Source: Bacillus sp. CGMCC 1.16541 (lineage in GTDB: Bacteria; Bacillota; Bacilli; Bacillales; Bacillaceae_H). From it: a stretch of 64,000 nt of DNA. Below the pieces are notes generated by a model. It saw only the letters and a program-made list of their open reading frames with translations, had not been told where the DNA came from and searched no databases. The stretch is taken from contig NZ_QFRU01000021.1 of the NCBI RefSeq assembly GCF_003184905.1, positions 25,203 to 89,202 on the forward strand. Reading direction: 5' to 3'. The position numbers and the translations under genes are program-made. The first letter of the stretch is position 1; every line of letters begins with the position of its first letter. Of the stretch, positions 17,277 to 26,103 are shown piece after piece.

Positions 17277-17294
17277 GGAATGAATGTTCATTCC
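17277..17294. promoter_or_regulatory. Palindromic operator upstream of the repressor gene
   Basis: GGAATGAATGTTCATTCC differs from the P450-side site by one base, breaking perfect symmetry at the centre only. It lies 19 bases before the repressor start, consistent with autoregulation. Confidence 0.75.
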
Positions 17295-17484
17295 TATCTA
17301 GTGTATCTCTTAACATTCCCTCCAACAATGACGCATTATACCTAAAAAATGTCACTTTTTTGTGAAGAGGTAGAAAGAAGGAGAGAGGTATTTTCCTTGT
17401 CAGCTATGAGAATATAAACGTTGAGTAGTAAAAAGACTTCATAAGAGACTAGATAAAAAGATACAAAACTTTTTTACTATTTTG

Positions 17485-17490
17485 TATAAT
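17485..17490 (+). promoter_or_regulatory. -10 element of the first diguanylate cyclase gene
   Basis: TATAAT lies 34 bases before the ATG at 17524; no convincing -35 is seen at 16-18 bases. It places the transcript start near 17497 and argues against the ATG at 17509. Confidence 0.4.
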
Positions 17491-17523
17491 TGATATAAAA
17501 ACGATGAAATGATGAGGTTAACT

Positions 17524-18786
17524 ATGAGGTTCATTGATGAATTTACGCCTACTTCTGAAGAAAAGAAGCTATTAGCGGATCATTTGTTTCAGGAGAATAT
17601 TCAACGATCTAAATTATTTGCTACAATCGTCATTTTATTTGAAAGTATTTTAATTGTGATGAATGTAGCAAGCAGTTACAAATCAAACGGATATGTCGTG
17701 CTGAATGTGTATCTTTTTATGTATCTATTACTCCTTGGTATGAGTGGGTTCATGGTTATGTATGTCCGACGGTTTGAACAAAACCCTCGACCTACAGAAA
17801 AGGAATACGACCGGTTTCAAGTGGGCCTTTTTTTATTAGTAGTGTTCTTTTTAACATGGGGTTCTGTTGTGACACTTTTCGACCAGAAAACGTACGGACA
17901 TGTGATGGCGTTTGCAATTAATTTTATGTGTGTGTCCATTTTGTTTCATGCATCAAATCGAACGATTCTTTATCTCTATATCTTTCCTGTCTCAGTATTA
18001 TTGATTGGACTACCGTTCTTTCAAGCATCTAATGAGGTAATCTTTGGTCACTATGTGAACCTCTCCGTCTTTTTATTTTTCTGTTGGCTTGCTTCGCGCA
18101 TGCTTTATAAAAGCTACTCTGCGAATTTTTACCACCAACTTTTATTAATGAAAACAAATGAAAAATTAGCATTTAAAATTACAGAAAATGAAAAAATGAA
18201 TGCCAAGCTGACAAGTGTAAATGAGCAATTAAAAAAGCTGACATTCATTGACGAATTAACAGGGATTAGAAATCGTCGAGGCTTTCATGAAGGAGTCAGT
18301 CAGGAAATTCAACTCAACCCAGGGCCAAGCAACGTCTCTATTTTCATGATTGATATTGACGCGTTCAAGCAATTCAATGATTGTTATGGTCACTTAGCAG
18401 GAGATGATGTGATTAAACGTGTAGCGAAAACGATGAGAATTCAGGTGCAGCATCCAACTAGCATTCTTGCTCGATTTGGAGGCGAAGAGTTCGTGGTGGC
18501 CATGTTCCATCTAAGTGAACAAGAAGCCTACGAACTAGCAGAACGAATACGAGAAGAAATATGTAGGTTGAAGATTACTCATACGCAATCTACTGTTGCT
18601 CCTTACGTCACAATTAGTATCGGTATTGCAATCGGTCAAGTTACCACCAAATTTGACGTTGAAAAACTCATTGGACGTGCTGATCAAGCTTTATATCGAG
18701 CGAAGGAAAAGGGGCGAAATCGAGTGGAGATAGATAAGGAAATGGTACGTAGGTTTGTATCAAAAGAGGAGTTTGTTACCCTTTGA
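17524..18786 (+). CDS. Membrane diguanylate cyclase (GGEEF)
   Basis: A 420-residue protein that should make cyclic di-GMP from two GTP. The N-terminal ~200 residues form about six transmembrane helices, followed by a short coiled coil (KLAFKITENEKMNAKLTSVN) and a GGDEF domain starting LTFIDELTGIRNRRGF. The active-site motif is GGEEF at 319-323. No RxxD inhibitory site lies at the usual place before it (the segment reads PTSILARF), so product inhibition by that route is unlikely. The ATG at 17524 is chosen because GAGGT lies five bases upstream; ATG 17509 sits almost on the transcript start with no ribosome site. Confidence 0.9.
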   Translation: MRFIDEFTPTSEEKKLLADHLFQENIQRSKLFATIVILFESILIVMNVASSYKSNGYVVLNVYLFMYLLLLGMSGFMVMYVRRFEQNPRPTEKEYDRFQVGLFLLVVFFLTWGSVVTLFDQKTYGHVMAFAINFMCVSILFHASNRTILYLYIFPVSVLLIGLPFFQASNEVIFGHYVNLSVFLFFCWLASRMLYKSYSANFYHQLLLMKTNEKLAFKITENEKMNAKLTSVNEQLKKLTFIDELTGIRNRRGFHEGVSQEIQLNPGPSNVSIFMIDIDAFKQFNDCYGHLAGDDVIKRVAKTMRIQVQHPTSILARFGGEEFVVAMFHLSEQEAYELAERIREEICRLKITHTQSTVAPYVTISIGIAIGQVTTKFDVEKLIGRADQALYRAKEKGRNRVEIDKEMVRRFVSKEEFVTL

Positions 18787-18810
18787 CACAAACCTTTTCT
18801 CTTATAGTAG

Positions 18811-18939
18811 CTACTCTTTTGGTGTTTGAATACAAGAAAAACAAGTAATCCCTTCTTTTGCTACTACCCCATCTAAAAATCCATCACAACAATACACATC
18901 TTTTCCACATTGTTGGCACGTTCCGACCAGTTCTTTCAT
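18811..18939 (-). CDS. 42-residue cysteine-rich, zinc-ribbon-like protein
   Basis: AAGGAGGAG precedes the ATG by about seven bases, an almost perfect ribosome site. The product has six cysteines arranged CQQCG ... YCCDG ... CFSC, which suggests a small zinc-binding fold. It lies downstream of a 35-residue membrane protein gene on the same strand, separated by a hairpin. No family is recognised. Confidence 0.7.
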   Translation of the reverse strand: MKELVGTCQQCGKDVYCCDGFLDGVVAKEGITCFSCIQTPKE

Positions 18940-18999
18940 ACTTATCTCCTCCTTACTTATCTCTTCTTTAAACGAAAAGAAAATCCTGTTTTTAGGCAT

Positions 19000-19027
19000 A
19001 AAAAGAGAGCACGTCATCGTGTGCTCT
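19000..19027 (-). terminator. Terminator of the 35-residue membrane protein gene
   Basis: On the minus strand AGAGCACACGATGACGTGCTCT forms a stem (one mismatch or wobble allowed) followed by CTTTTTATG. Confidence 0.7.
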
Positions 19028-19133
19028 ATTGTTGCGTTCCATCCCATCTTGTGAGAAAGAGCGCCATGCCGATATACGTACTCAATAAAAGAATGAGAAA
19101 GACGGGTATAGATAATGTGTCTTGAATGACCAT
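19026..19133 (-). CDS. 35-residue single-helix membrane microprotein
   Basis: On the minus strand AAGAGGTGAC lies five bases before ATG-GTC-ATT. The product has one hydrophobic helix (SIPVFLILLLSTYIGMALFL) followed by TRWDGTQQ. The ribosome site, clean hydrophobic helix and terminator immediately at the stop codon support a real gene. The function is unknown. Confidence 0.65.
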   Translation of the reverse strand: MVIQDTLSIPVFLILLLSTYIGMALFLTRWDGTQQ

Positions 19134-19257
19134 AGAATGTCACCTCTTATTCGAGTGTTTAAAGCTTGTAGTATGAAAAGTGTTTTTAAAAATCATTGAA
19201 TGGAACAGTAGCCACAACTGTCCATAAGAGAGTTGTCATATCATCTATTCGAATAGC

Positions 19258-19773
19258 CTATTTTAACGAACTGATTGGAACCGGGAACACAAGAAAAAAG
19301 ATACATGAAACGAGAATCGAAAGGGCAATCGCAATGACTGGCTTACGGTAATGAATTGTTAAAATGATAAATAATACAAGGTTAAACCAAACGTTATGCC
19401 AGCCGTTCCAGCCGTTGTCGTACACAAACATGCCTTTATGGGCAAATAAATACTCAAGAATTGAGAAGAACATGACCCAAATCGCGATATAGGCATATTT
19501 AATCCGACGATGATGAGGAAAACGTTGTAAGTAAATCGTTAAGGCAACAGGGCAAATGAAAAACGTAAATGCTAAGTTAATAATGGTATGGTTGAGCCAA
19601 TCTATCGTCACACCTCGGAACGCCCAAAGCGTATGCTGGTAGTAAATCATGTTGTAAGTCATATTGACGACGATAAAAAATAAAATTGTTGGATACTGCA
19701 GTTTTACTTTTGACCAATCAACAAACTTGTATGCAAATAAAATCCAAACAATGATGACTAATAATAAGTACAT
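19258..19773 (-). CDS. CBO0543-like multi-pass membrane protein
   Basis: A 171-residue protein with about five hydrophobic helices. The conserved-looking segment DNGWNGWHNVWFNLVLF near the C-terminal third resembles the CBO0543-type family of sporulating Firmicutes, whose role is unknown. The start is ATG 19773, six bases after GTGAGGTG. It is transcribed alone and faces away from the next plus-strand genes. Confidence 0.65.
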   Translation of the reverse strand: MYLLLVIIVWILFAYKFVDWSKVKLQYPTILFFIVVNMTYNMIYYQHTLWAFRGVTIDWLNHTIINLAFTFFICPVALTIYLQRFPHHRRIKYAYIAIWVMFFSILEYLFAHKGMFVYDNGWNGWHNVWFNLVLFIILTIHYRKPVIAIALSILVSCIFFLVFPVPISSLK

Positions 19774-19937
19774 GTTATTCACCTCACAACTAACAGAATC
19801 ATACTTACCATTTTAGACAAGAAATAGGTGATTCAATCAAGAAAAGGATTTTAACGAGCTTATATGGATGGAATGTACAGGATGATATTCAAAACAAACA
19901 CATCGGTTGTCAAGTGTTTTATAGGTAAGTCATGTTG

Positions 19938-19994
19938 ACAGCTGAGTGGAATGGGATACTTTTACCTCTTTTCGCTCAGCTTTTTCTTTTTGTT
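19938..19994 (+). terminator. Possible hairpin terminator
   Basis: AGCTGAG and CTCAGCT pair around a long interior and are followed by TTTTTCTTTTT. No gene is visible directly upstream on the plus strand, so the assignment is weak. Confidence 0.35.
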
Positions 19995-20058
19995 ACCATT
20001 TAATTCTAAAAAAGAAGGGAACATGTGCTGTAAATAACAGTTAGAAAGGAATGGGAGT

Positions 20059-20172
20059 ATGGGAATAAACGATCAAACAAGCGTTGTGACTCATAAAGAG
20101 ATGGGCCATTTCACTGGTGAGTTTATTCACGCCATTGTTGCACATCGTCACTGGAACCGTCAGCTTGTGTAA
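20059..20172 (+). CDS. Possible 37-residue ORF
   Basis: GAAAGGAATGGGAGT precedes ATG-GGA-ATA, and the frame runs 37 codons to TAA with a terminator 23 bases later. The product is hydrophilic and histidine-rich ([21 protein letters not shown]). The ribosome site plus terminator suggest a short expressed gene, but I recognise no family. Confidence 0.45.
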   Translation: MGINDQTSVVTHKEMGHFTGEFIHAIVAHRHWNRQLV

Positions 20173-20194
20173 CGTCTCGCCTTGACAAATACTC

Positions 20195-20229
20195 GCCACT
20201 GCAGAACAATAAACTGCAGTGGCTTTATT
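20195..20229 (+). terminator. Terminator before the YnfA-family gene
   Basis: A perfect stem, GCCACTGCAG/CTGCAGTGGC, with loop AACAATAAA is followed by TTTATT. Confidence 0.7.
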
Positions 20230-20252
20230 ATGGAATGAAAGGAGAGAAGCTC

Positions 20253-20579
20253 GTGCTGTATGCGATTGGACTGTTTCTTGTTGCTGGACTTGCTGAAATT
20301 GGTGGTGGCTATTTAATTTGGTTATGGCTACGAGAAGGAAAGTCTGCGTATCTTGGACTGGCTGGAGGAGTAGCACTCGCTTTATATGGCGTTGTGGCAA
20401 CATTTCAAGCGTTTCCGTCATTCGGACGTGTATATGCAGCGTACGGTGGCGTGTTTATTGTGCTTTCTGTTCTGTGGGGCTGGGGTATTGATAAAAAAGC
20501 ACCCGATTTGTACGACTGGCTTGGCGCATGCATTTGTATCATCGGTGTGTCTGTCATGTTGTTTGCGCCACGCCAGTAA
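20253..20579 (+). CDS. YnfA/UPF0060-family small membrane protein
   Basis: A 108-residue protein with four membrane helices. [20 protein letters not shown] near the N-terminus and [17 protein letters not shown] in the middle are hallmarks of UPF0060 (YnfA), a family related to small multidrug-resistance transporters. Some members are reported to export toxic compounds; the substrate here is unknown. GTG 20253 is chosen because GAAAGGAGAG lies just upstream and gives the usual family length. Confidence 0.85.
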   Translation: MLYAIGLFLVAGLAEIGGGYLIWLWLREGKSAYLGLAGGVALALYGVVATFQAFPSFGRVYAAYGGVFIVLSVLWGWGIDKKAPDLYDWLGACICIIGVSVMLFAPRQ

Positions 20580-20604
20580 GCACGCATTCTAAACGAATGG
20601 GTGC

Positions 20605-20916
20605 TTACTTTGATTGAAAATGTAGCGGAATGCTTCGCTTCATTTCCTCTTTATGCTCTGCAACTTGTCGGTGACGATGACCGTTTCCACCGGATGGGTG
20701 TGGAAAGCCGTGAAGTACAGAACTCCCTTCCATTACTCCACGCTCTGCTAGAAATGTAAGTACTTTTAACACATTCACACGTAATGGGATTATTAGTGGA
20801 CGGCCGAGTAAAAGTTCTTCTCTTTTTAAAGCTTCCTCTTCAAGCAGAGATGACAGAGAGTATATCAGTTCTTTATGAATCTTTTTACATAGTTCTTTCG
20901 TATAATAGTACATCAC
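20605..20916 (-). CDS. Hypothetical 102-103-residue protein
   Basis: The N-terminal half is helical and charged (KELCKKIHKELIYSLSSLLE, EEEALKREELLLGR), followed by NVLKVLTFLAERGVMEG and a basic, histidine-rich tail (HPSGGNGHRHRQ). No clear ribosome site precedes the ATG, so the start or even the gene is uncertain. It is divergent from ydbS. Confidence 0.45.
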   Translation of the reverse strand: MMYYYTKELCKKIHKELIYSLSSLLEEEALKREELLLGRPLIIPLRVNVLKVLTFLAERGVMEGSSVLHGFPHPSGGNGHRHRQVAEHKEEMKRSIPLHFQSK

Positions 20917-20994
20917 TTGAAATAAATAAAAAAATGTGCAAAATCTAAGGTTTTTTAAAATACGATAAGTAGACGTTAAATTAGGAGTGGAAAC

Positions 20995-21480
20995 ATGTAC
21001 GCACCAACTAAACTGTTATCAAAGGACGCCGTTAAAGTATGGATGATTAGCGAAACCATTATGAATGGAATTTGGTTTGTCTTATTGGCTGTTTTACTTT
21101 ATTTAGATAATCGATTTTCGTGGTACGACTGGATTGGTTGGGTGTTAATCGGTGTCACGATTCTATCCGTCATTATCTCAATTTGGTCGATTTTTATTCG
21201 TCCAGTTTTACTTTATAAAACGTGGCGTTATGAAGTAGATGAAGAATTTTTACGGTTAAAATCAGGTGTCATTCAGGAAAAACATGAGCTTATTCCAATG
21301 ACAAAAGTTCAAGCTGTGTCAACGAAACAAGGACCCTTACTTCGAAAGTATAAGCTTTGTTCGATCTCTGTTTCAACGGTAGCAACCTCTCATGGCATTC
21401 CAGCTCTTCCTGAAGAAGTAGCAATTGAACTTCGGAATCAAATTGCGCAGTTCGCAAAAGTAAAGGAAATAGATGAGTGA
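20995..21480 (+). CDS. ydbS: PH-domain (bPH2) membrane protein YdbS
   Basis: A 161-residue protein with two N-terminal helices (about 20-40 and 47-70) and one bacterial PH-like domain (YEVDEEFLRLKSGVIQEKHE, PMTKVQAVSTKQGPL). It is the shorter partner of the YdbS-YdbT pair, for which a role in resistance to antimicrobial peptides is described in Bacillus. AGGAG precedes the ATG. It overlaps ydbT by a few bases, so the two are co-translated. Confidence 0.85.
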   Translation: MYAPTKLLSKDAVKVWMISETIMNGIWFVLLAVLLYLDNRFSWYDWIGWVLIGVTILSVIISIWSIFIRPVLLYKTWRYEVDEEFLRLKSGVIQEKHELIPMTKVQAVSTKQGPLLRKYKLCSISVSTVATSHGIPALPEEVAIELRNQIAQFAKVKEIDE

Positions 21481-22952
21481 TGAGTATGAAGCGACATCAT
21501 CCTGCTCTCTTACTATTTAATATGTGGTGGCTAGTTAAAAACCTCTTTTTCGTCGTATTGTATTTGTTTGTGATTAAGCACGAGTCACAATCGATGTTTA
21601 TTCATTATGGTCGATATGTTGTAATGGGTGTTGTGGTTGTTTCAGTTGTATACATTGTGTTTAGGTGGTTGACTCAAACGTACATGCTCGATGAGACATC
21701 CTTTCATTTGCACGAAGGTTTGTTTACAAAATCAAAGCGGACGGTTCCATTTACGAAAATTCAAAATGTGAACCGCCATACATCCCTTTTTCATCGCTTG
21801 TTTCACGTGACATCCATTCGCTTTGAAACAGGTGTAGCGGGAGAGGATACGGAAGTTGAGTTTAAAGTGATTGGACGGTCAGAAGCAGATCGAATGGAAG
21901 AGATGGTAAGGGATCGTGATCGTCTTCGTGATAATGATGATGTCATGTTTGACACAAAAGAGGAAGAAACGGTTCAGTCCAATCGATTGATTCATTTTCA
22001 ACCGACCAAAAAAGAACTGTTAAAGGCTTCCTTTACATCATTAAGTTTTTTAGCGATTATTCCATTAGTGGGTTCGCTGTATTCAAATGTGAATGATTTC
22101 TTTCACGTTGATGGACAAGTGGAAGGATTGCTTACTGAAATAATGAGTTCCTGGTTTATCTTAACAATCATTGTCATTTTACTTGTTATACTAGCAGTTG
22201 CTTTTGGTGTGATTCGAACGATTTTAACGTATGGAAGATACGAAATTTCATCTGATGAAGATCGTATTTACATTAAAAAAGGAATCATAGAGGAAACATC
22301 GTTTTCAATTTCGAAACAGAATGTACAAGCGATTCAAATTTTACAATCACCAATTAAAAAAATACTAGGGTTAGCAGAAGTAAAGCTTACGAGTGTTGGA
22401 ATCGGGGTGGAAGAGGATGGGCAAGTCAACTCCCTTTATCCGTTTCTACCTGTACAGCGTGCTTATGACCTTGTTTCAGAGTTATTGCCTCATTACAAAG
22501 TCACACAAGAGATGAATTCTCTTCCGATAAAAGCATTATGGATACGTTTAATGCGCCCTCACTGGATTTGGATGATTGCCGCGGTTAGTTTAGCTTTTTT
22601 GCAACCGGCCATTTTAGGAATAGCAAAAGGATGGATTTGGTTGTTAGTGTTTTCATTACTTGTCCTTTCTTTACTAAGAGTACTTGATTTCTTCCGAACA
22701 AGGTATACATTACACGGTCCGTTTATCCAGTTTAAAACAGGTCGGTTTACGACCACTCTCTTTGTTTCAAATCGCGATAAAATCGTTGAAGTAGCCATTG
22801 AGAGAAGTATGTACCAAAAGCTATTTGGGCTCGCATCAATTAAGACAGTTAATCGTGAAAACCCTGTTCATTATAACAACCTGGATGATATTCCATCAGA
22901 AGTAGCAGAATCCTTCTATGAGTGGTACATGGAGCGTAGAAAAAACAGATAA
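21477..22952 (+). CDS. ydbT: Triple PH-domain membrane protein YdbT
   Basis: A 491-residue protein in which a membrane-helix pair and a bPH2 domain occur three times. The first unit includes FTKSKRTVPFTKIQNVNRH, the second IYIKKGIIEETSFSISKQNVQ, the third FIQFKTGRFTTTLFVSNRDK. The start is GTG 21477 or the overlapping ATG 21480, both coupled to the stop of ydbS. YdbS and YdbT probably form one envelope complex. Length and repeat number are usual for the family. Confidence 0.85.
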   Translation: MMSMKRHHPALLLFNMWWLVKNLFFVVLYLFVIKHESQSMFIHYGRYVVMGVVVVSVVYIVFRWLTQTYMLDETSFHLHEGLFTKSKRTVPFTKIQNVNRHTSLFHRLFHVTSIRFETGVAGEDTEVEFKVIGRSEADRMEEMVRDRDRLRDNDDVMFDTKEEETVQSNRLIHFQPTKKELLKASFTSLSFLAIIPLVGSLYSNVNDFFHVDGQVEGLLTEIMSSWFILTIIVILLVILAVAFGVIRTILTYGRYEISSDEDRIYIKKGIIEETSFSISKQNVQAIQILQSPIKKILGLAEVKLTSVGIGVEEDGQVNSLYPFLPVQRAYDLVSELLPHYKVTQEMNSLPIKALWIRLMRPHWIWMIAAVSLAFLQPAILGIAKGWIWLLVFSLLVLSLLRVLDFFRTRYTLHGPFIQFKTGRFTTTLFVSNRDKIVEVAIERSMYQKLFGLASIKTVNRENPVHYNNLDDIPSEVAESFYEWYMERRKNR

Positions 22953-23019
22953 GAGCAGTTGAAAAGAAGACGGATGTGATAGATAAGAACACTTATTATC
23001 CATGATAAAGGTAACAAAG

Positions 23020-23051
23020 AAAGCCGCACGAATGAACTGTGCAGCTTTTTT
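23020..23051 (+). terminator. Terminator after ydbT
   Basis: AAGCCGCAC and GTGCAGCTT pair with one mismatch around GAATGAACT, followed by a T run. Confidence 0.65.
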
Positions 23052-23190
23052 ATTTACAAAAAAATCCTTCCTTGCATTTTTTAACGAGTTCAGACAATTG
23101 ATGCTAGACGAAAACTTCTTTTATCCGATATAGTAAAAGAACAAAGTCGATTTTTGTCGATTTTGTTATTGAGCGAGAGTAGGTGAAAAT

Positions 23191-24378
23191 GTGAATGATC
23201 AAGATAAGATTACCACGAGCGTGATGGCTATTTGTATATCTGTTTTATTGGTATCGGTTTCAGTCTTAATCCAAGACGCTTTGCTTCAGTTTGTGTTAAT
23301 CACAGTTATGGTCATAGCACTCTTATGGCGGGTATTAACACAAATCAAAGCCTTACAATCTAAAATAAAAACATTACATAAAGAAAAAGAAAAGCTTGAG
23401 GATGAAAATCGTGTAGTGAATATGCAAAACGAAGACTATGAATTGCTTTTTCATTCACTAGATGGTGCGGTCTTTTCTATCGATATCACTCAAGATACGG
23501 TCACATTTTCAAAAGGAATGGATCAAATTTATGGTTATGAAGATAAATTATATCATCAGAATCGTCATATTTGGAAAGAAGTCATTCATGAAGATGACGT
23601 AAAAAAAGTGGAGAAACATGAGAAGAATATTGTGTCGGGTCAGTCTTCACGTGTCGAATATCGCATTATTCATGCTCAAACGAATGAGTTGAGATGGTTG
23701 AGCGAACTCGTGACACCGATGAAGACATCTAATGGCGTTCTTCTGCGCGTAAATGGACATGTGACCGATATTACAGAACGTAAACGAGCAGAATTTGAAT
23801 TGAAGCAACTCGCATATTATGATGATTTAACCGATTTGCCAAATCGAAAAGCACTCGATCGCCATATTGAAAAAGCATTAGCACGTTCAAAACGTCATCA
23901 CTATCATTTTATTATTATGTTTATTGATTTGGATGGTTTTAAAAAAGTCAATGATACATTAGGACATGAAGCTGGTGATCAGTTGTTAAAAGAGGTATCT
24001 GTCCGTATCAATGAGTGCATCCGAGAAGAAGACCTCGTCTCTCGAATTGGTGGAGATGAATTCGTTGTTGTGTTTGAGGAAACAACAAAAGAAGAAATCG
24101 AAATGATTGCCAAACGTCTTTTAAAATATGTCGGGCTTCCGTACACTATCAATGAACAAGAAGCGAGTATTTCGCTCAGCATCGGAATTAGTGTGTATCC
24201 AGATGATGGTGAAACAAAAGAAATACTTCTTGAACGTGCCGACCAAGCGATGTATTGTGCGAAGCATAATGGCAAAAATGACTATGTGATGTACAATCCA
24301 GCGTTAGGTGAGCTAGATTTTAAGAAAACAAGCATTTGGGAAAGATGGCTTGATTCCATTCAAAGTTTAGTTAAATAG
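23191..24378 (+). CDS. Membrane-anchored PAS-GGDEF diguanylate cyclase
   Basis: A 395-residue protein with two N-terminal helices (about 7-45), a coiled coil, a PAS/PAC sensor (about 75-195, SLDGAVFSIDITQDTVTFSK ... VNGHVTDITERKRAE) and a C-terminal GGDEF domain (YYDDLTDLPNRKALDRH). The active-site motif GGDEF is at 287-291. An RxxD inhibitory site (REED, 278-281) lies exactly five residues before it, so c-di-GMP should feed back on the enzyme. The GTG start follows GTAGGTGAAA. It differs from the other cyclase in this window, which lacks the inhibitory site. Confidence 0.92.
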   Translation: MNDQDKITTSVMAICISVLLVSVSVLIQDALLQFVLITVMVIALLWRVLTQIKALQSKIKTLHKEKEKLEDENRVVNMQNEDYELLFHSLDGAVFSIDITQDTVTFSKGMDQIYGYEDKLYHQNRHIWKEVIHEDDVKKVEKHEKNIVSGQSSRVEYRIIHAQTNELRWLSELVTPMKTSNGVLLRVNGHVTDITERKRAEFELKQLAYYDDLTDLPNRKALDRHIEKALARSKRHHYHFIIMFIDLDGFKKVNDTLGHEAGDQLLKEVSVRINECIREEDLVSRIGGDEFVVVFEETTKEEIEMIAKRLLKYVGLPYTINEQEASISLSIGISVYPDDGETKEILLERADQAMYCAKHNGKNDYVMYNPALGELDFKKTSIWERWLDSIQSLVK

Positions 24379-24387
24379 ATTGTTAAG

Positions 24388-24426
24388 AGTCCTAGTAACT
24401 GTTTAATGGTTGCTAGGACTTTTTTA
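24388..24426 (+). terminator. Terminator after the PAS-GGDEF gene
   Basis: AGTCCTAG/CTAGGACT, extended inward by partly paired bases, is followed by TTTTTA. Confidence 0.8.
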
Positions 24427-24465
24427 TTACAAGCATGTTACATGTAAAGAAACGACCTCTATATC

Positions 24466-24506
24466 TTTACATTGTCGTTATTGAACATTTACGTTCATAC
24501 GTTACC
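24466..24506 (+). promoter_or_regulatory. Candidate Pho box (PhoP-binding repeats)
   Basis: TTTACA (24466), TTATTG (24478), TTTACG (24488) and GTTACC (24501) recur at 10-13 base intervals, close to the TT(A/C/T)ACA repeats with about 11-base spacing that bind PhoP. They lie 50-90 bases before an alkaline phosphatase start. Confidence 0.45.
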
Positions 24507-24554
24507 GTTATATGTAGATAGCAAAACACAAAACAAAAAGGAGCGATTTTCAAC

Positions 24555-26015
24555 ATGAAGCCATCATTAAAAAAGAAGCTCTTACCATTTGCAGCAGTAG
24601 CAAGTCTTTCACTAGCAAGTTTAACAGGGTGTGGAGCCCTTGAAGATAAAGTAGGCGCAGCGGAACAACATACAGTAAAAGCAGCAAAAGAGAATCAAAG
24701 CATAACCCATGCAGAAGCAGTAGAGAAAATTAAAGCAGAAAATCCTGAAATTAAAAATGTTATCTTTTTAATTGGAGACGGTATGGGGCAATCGTACATG
24801 ACAGCTCACCGTAACATGCAAGATGATCCTAAAACAAAAGAAAAAGAGTTAACAGCATTTGATAAACACTTTTTAGGCGTACAAACGACGCATTCAGATG
24901 ATCATAAAGAGAATATTACGGATTCAGCTGCAGCGGCAACTGCCATGTCTGGTGGAGAAAAAACGTACAATAATGCAGTCGCTGTCAATCACGATCATCA
25001 ACCTATTAAAACGGTACTCGAGCAAGCAAAAGACAATGGCATGTCAACAGGACTAGTGTCAACATCAGAAATCACACATGCCACACCTGCATCATTCGGT
25101 GCGCATGATAAACATCGTGACAACATGGCGGAGATTGCTGATGATTACTATGATGAAAAAGTAAACGACCAGCATAAAATTGATGTGTTACTAGGTGGAG
25201 GAAAAGACTATTTTGAACGTGAAGATCGTGACCTAACAAAAGAGTTCGAAAAAGATGGGTATAACTATGTTACAGATCGTAACGAGTTAAAGAAAAACAA
25301 AGATGAACAAGTACTAGGTCTGTTCGCTGATGAAGGATTAGATAAAGCGATCGATCGTGATAAACAGACACCTGGATTAGAGGAAATGACAGATTCAGCA
25401 CTAACTCAATTAAGTAAAAATGACGATGGCTTCTTCTTAATGGTAGAAGGAAGTCAAATTGACTGGGCGGGTCACGACAATGATATCGTTGCAGCAATGA
25501 GTGAAATGGAAGAGTTTGAAAAAGCGTTTAACACAGCAGTGGACTTCGCGAAAAAGGACAAGCATACGTTAGTCGTTGCCACAGCTGACCATTCAACAGG
25601 TGGCTTCTCACTAGGTGCGAACGATGAAAAAGGAGAAGGTATCTATAATTGGTTAACAGAGCCAATTAAAGCAGCGAAGAAAACACCAGATTATATGGCC
25701 AAACAAATCGTCGAAGGTGCCGACGTTGAACAAACATTACGTCAAAACATTAAGCTTGATTTAAAACCAGAAGAAATTAAAGCGGTGAAAGAAGCAGCCA
25801 AAACAAACGATGAACTAAAAATTGATGATGCTATTGAAGACATCTTTAACAAACGTTCATACACTGGCTGGACGACATCAGGTCATACGGGTGAAGAAGT
25901 AGGTGTGTATGGATACGGACCAGGAAAAGAAATGTTCTCAGGATTTATGGATAACACAGAACAAGCTGAAAACATTTTCTATATTCTTGAGAAAATGAAA
26001 GAATCAAAAAAATAA
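24555..26015 (+). CDS. Lipoprotein alkaline phosphatase (PhoA superfamily)
   Basis: A 486-residue metal-dependent phosphomonoesterase. A lipoprotein signal ends in LTGCG, so it should be anchored on the outer membrane face. IFLIGDGMGQSYM carries the first metal Asp, and DSAAAATAMSGG carries the nucleophile Ser124. HATPASFGAHDKHR, QIDWAGHDND and TADHSTGG provide the remaining Zn/Mg ligands, and SGHTGEEV supplies the last His. It scavenges phosphate from organic esters. An AAAAGGAG ribosome site, a Pho-box-like promoter and a terminator make it a single-gene, phosphate-starvation-type unit. It resembles B. subtilis PhoA/PhoB, but lipid anchoring differs from those secreted forms. Confidence 0.93.
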   Translation: MKPSLKKKLLPFAAVASLSLASLTGCGALEDKVGAAEQHTVKAAKENQSITHAEAVEKIKAENPEIKNVIFLIGDGMGQSYMTAHRNMQDDPKTKEKELTAFDKHFLGVQTTHSDDHKENITDSAAAATAMSGGEKTYNNAVAVNHDHQPIKTVLEQAKDNGMSTGLVSTSEITHATPASFGAHDKHRDNMAEIADDYYDEKVNDQHKIDVLLGGGKDYFEREDRDLTKEFEKDGYNYVTDRNELKKNKDEQVLGLFADEGLDKAIDRDKQTPGLEEMTDSALTQLSKNDDGFFLMVEGSQIDWAGHDNDIVAAMSEMEEFEKAFNTAVDFAKKDKHTLVVATADHSTGGFSLGANDEKGEGIYNWLTEPIKAAKKTPDYMAKQIVEGADVEQTLRQNIKLDLKPEEIKAVKEAAKTNDELKIDDAIEDIFNKRSYTGWTTSGHTGEEVGVYGYGPGKEMFSGFMDNTEQAENIFYILEKMKESKK

Positions 26016-26047
26016 TAGAATAGGTAGATCAGTACGTGTACGAAAAG

Positions 26048-26103
26048 CCTCTTTAGATCAGCGGATTTGCTTTTGAAATCTTTGCGGTCTAAAGAGGTTT
26101 TTT
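26048..26103 (+). terminator. Terminator after the phosphatase gene
   Basis: CCTCTTTAGA and TCTAAAGAGG pair around a long loop and are followed by TTTTTT. Confidence 0.75.

Noticed and set aside
17509..17523. ATG 17509 as start of the first diguanylate cyclase
   Set aside because: It is only about 12 bases from the inferred transcript start and has no ribosome site; ATG 17524 follows GAGGT.
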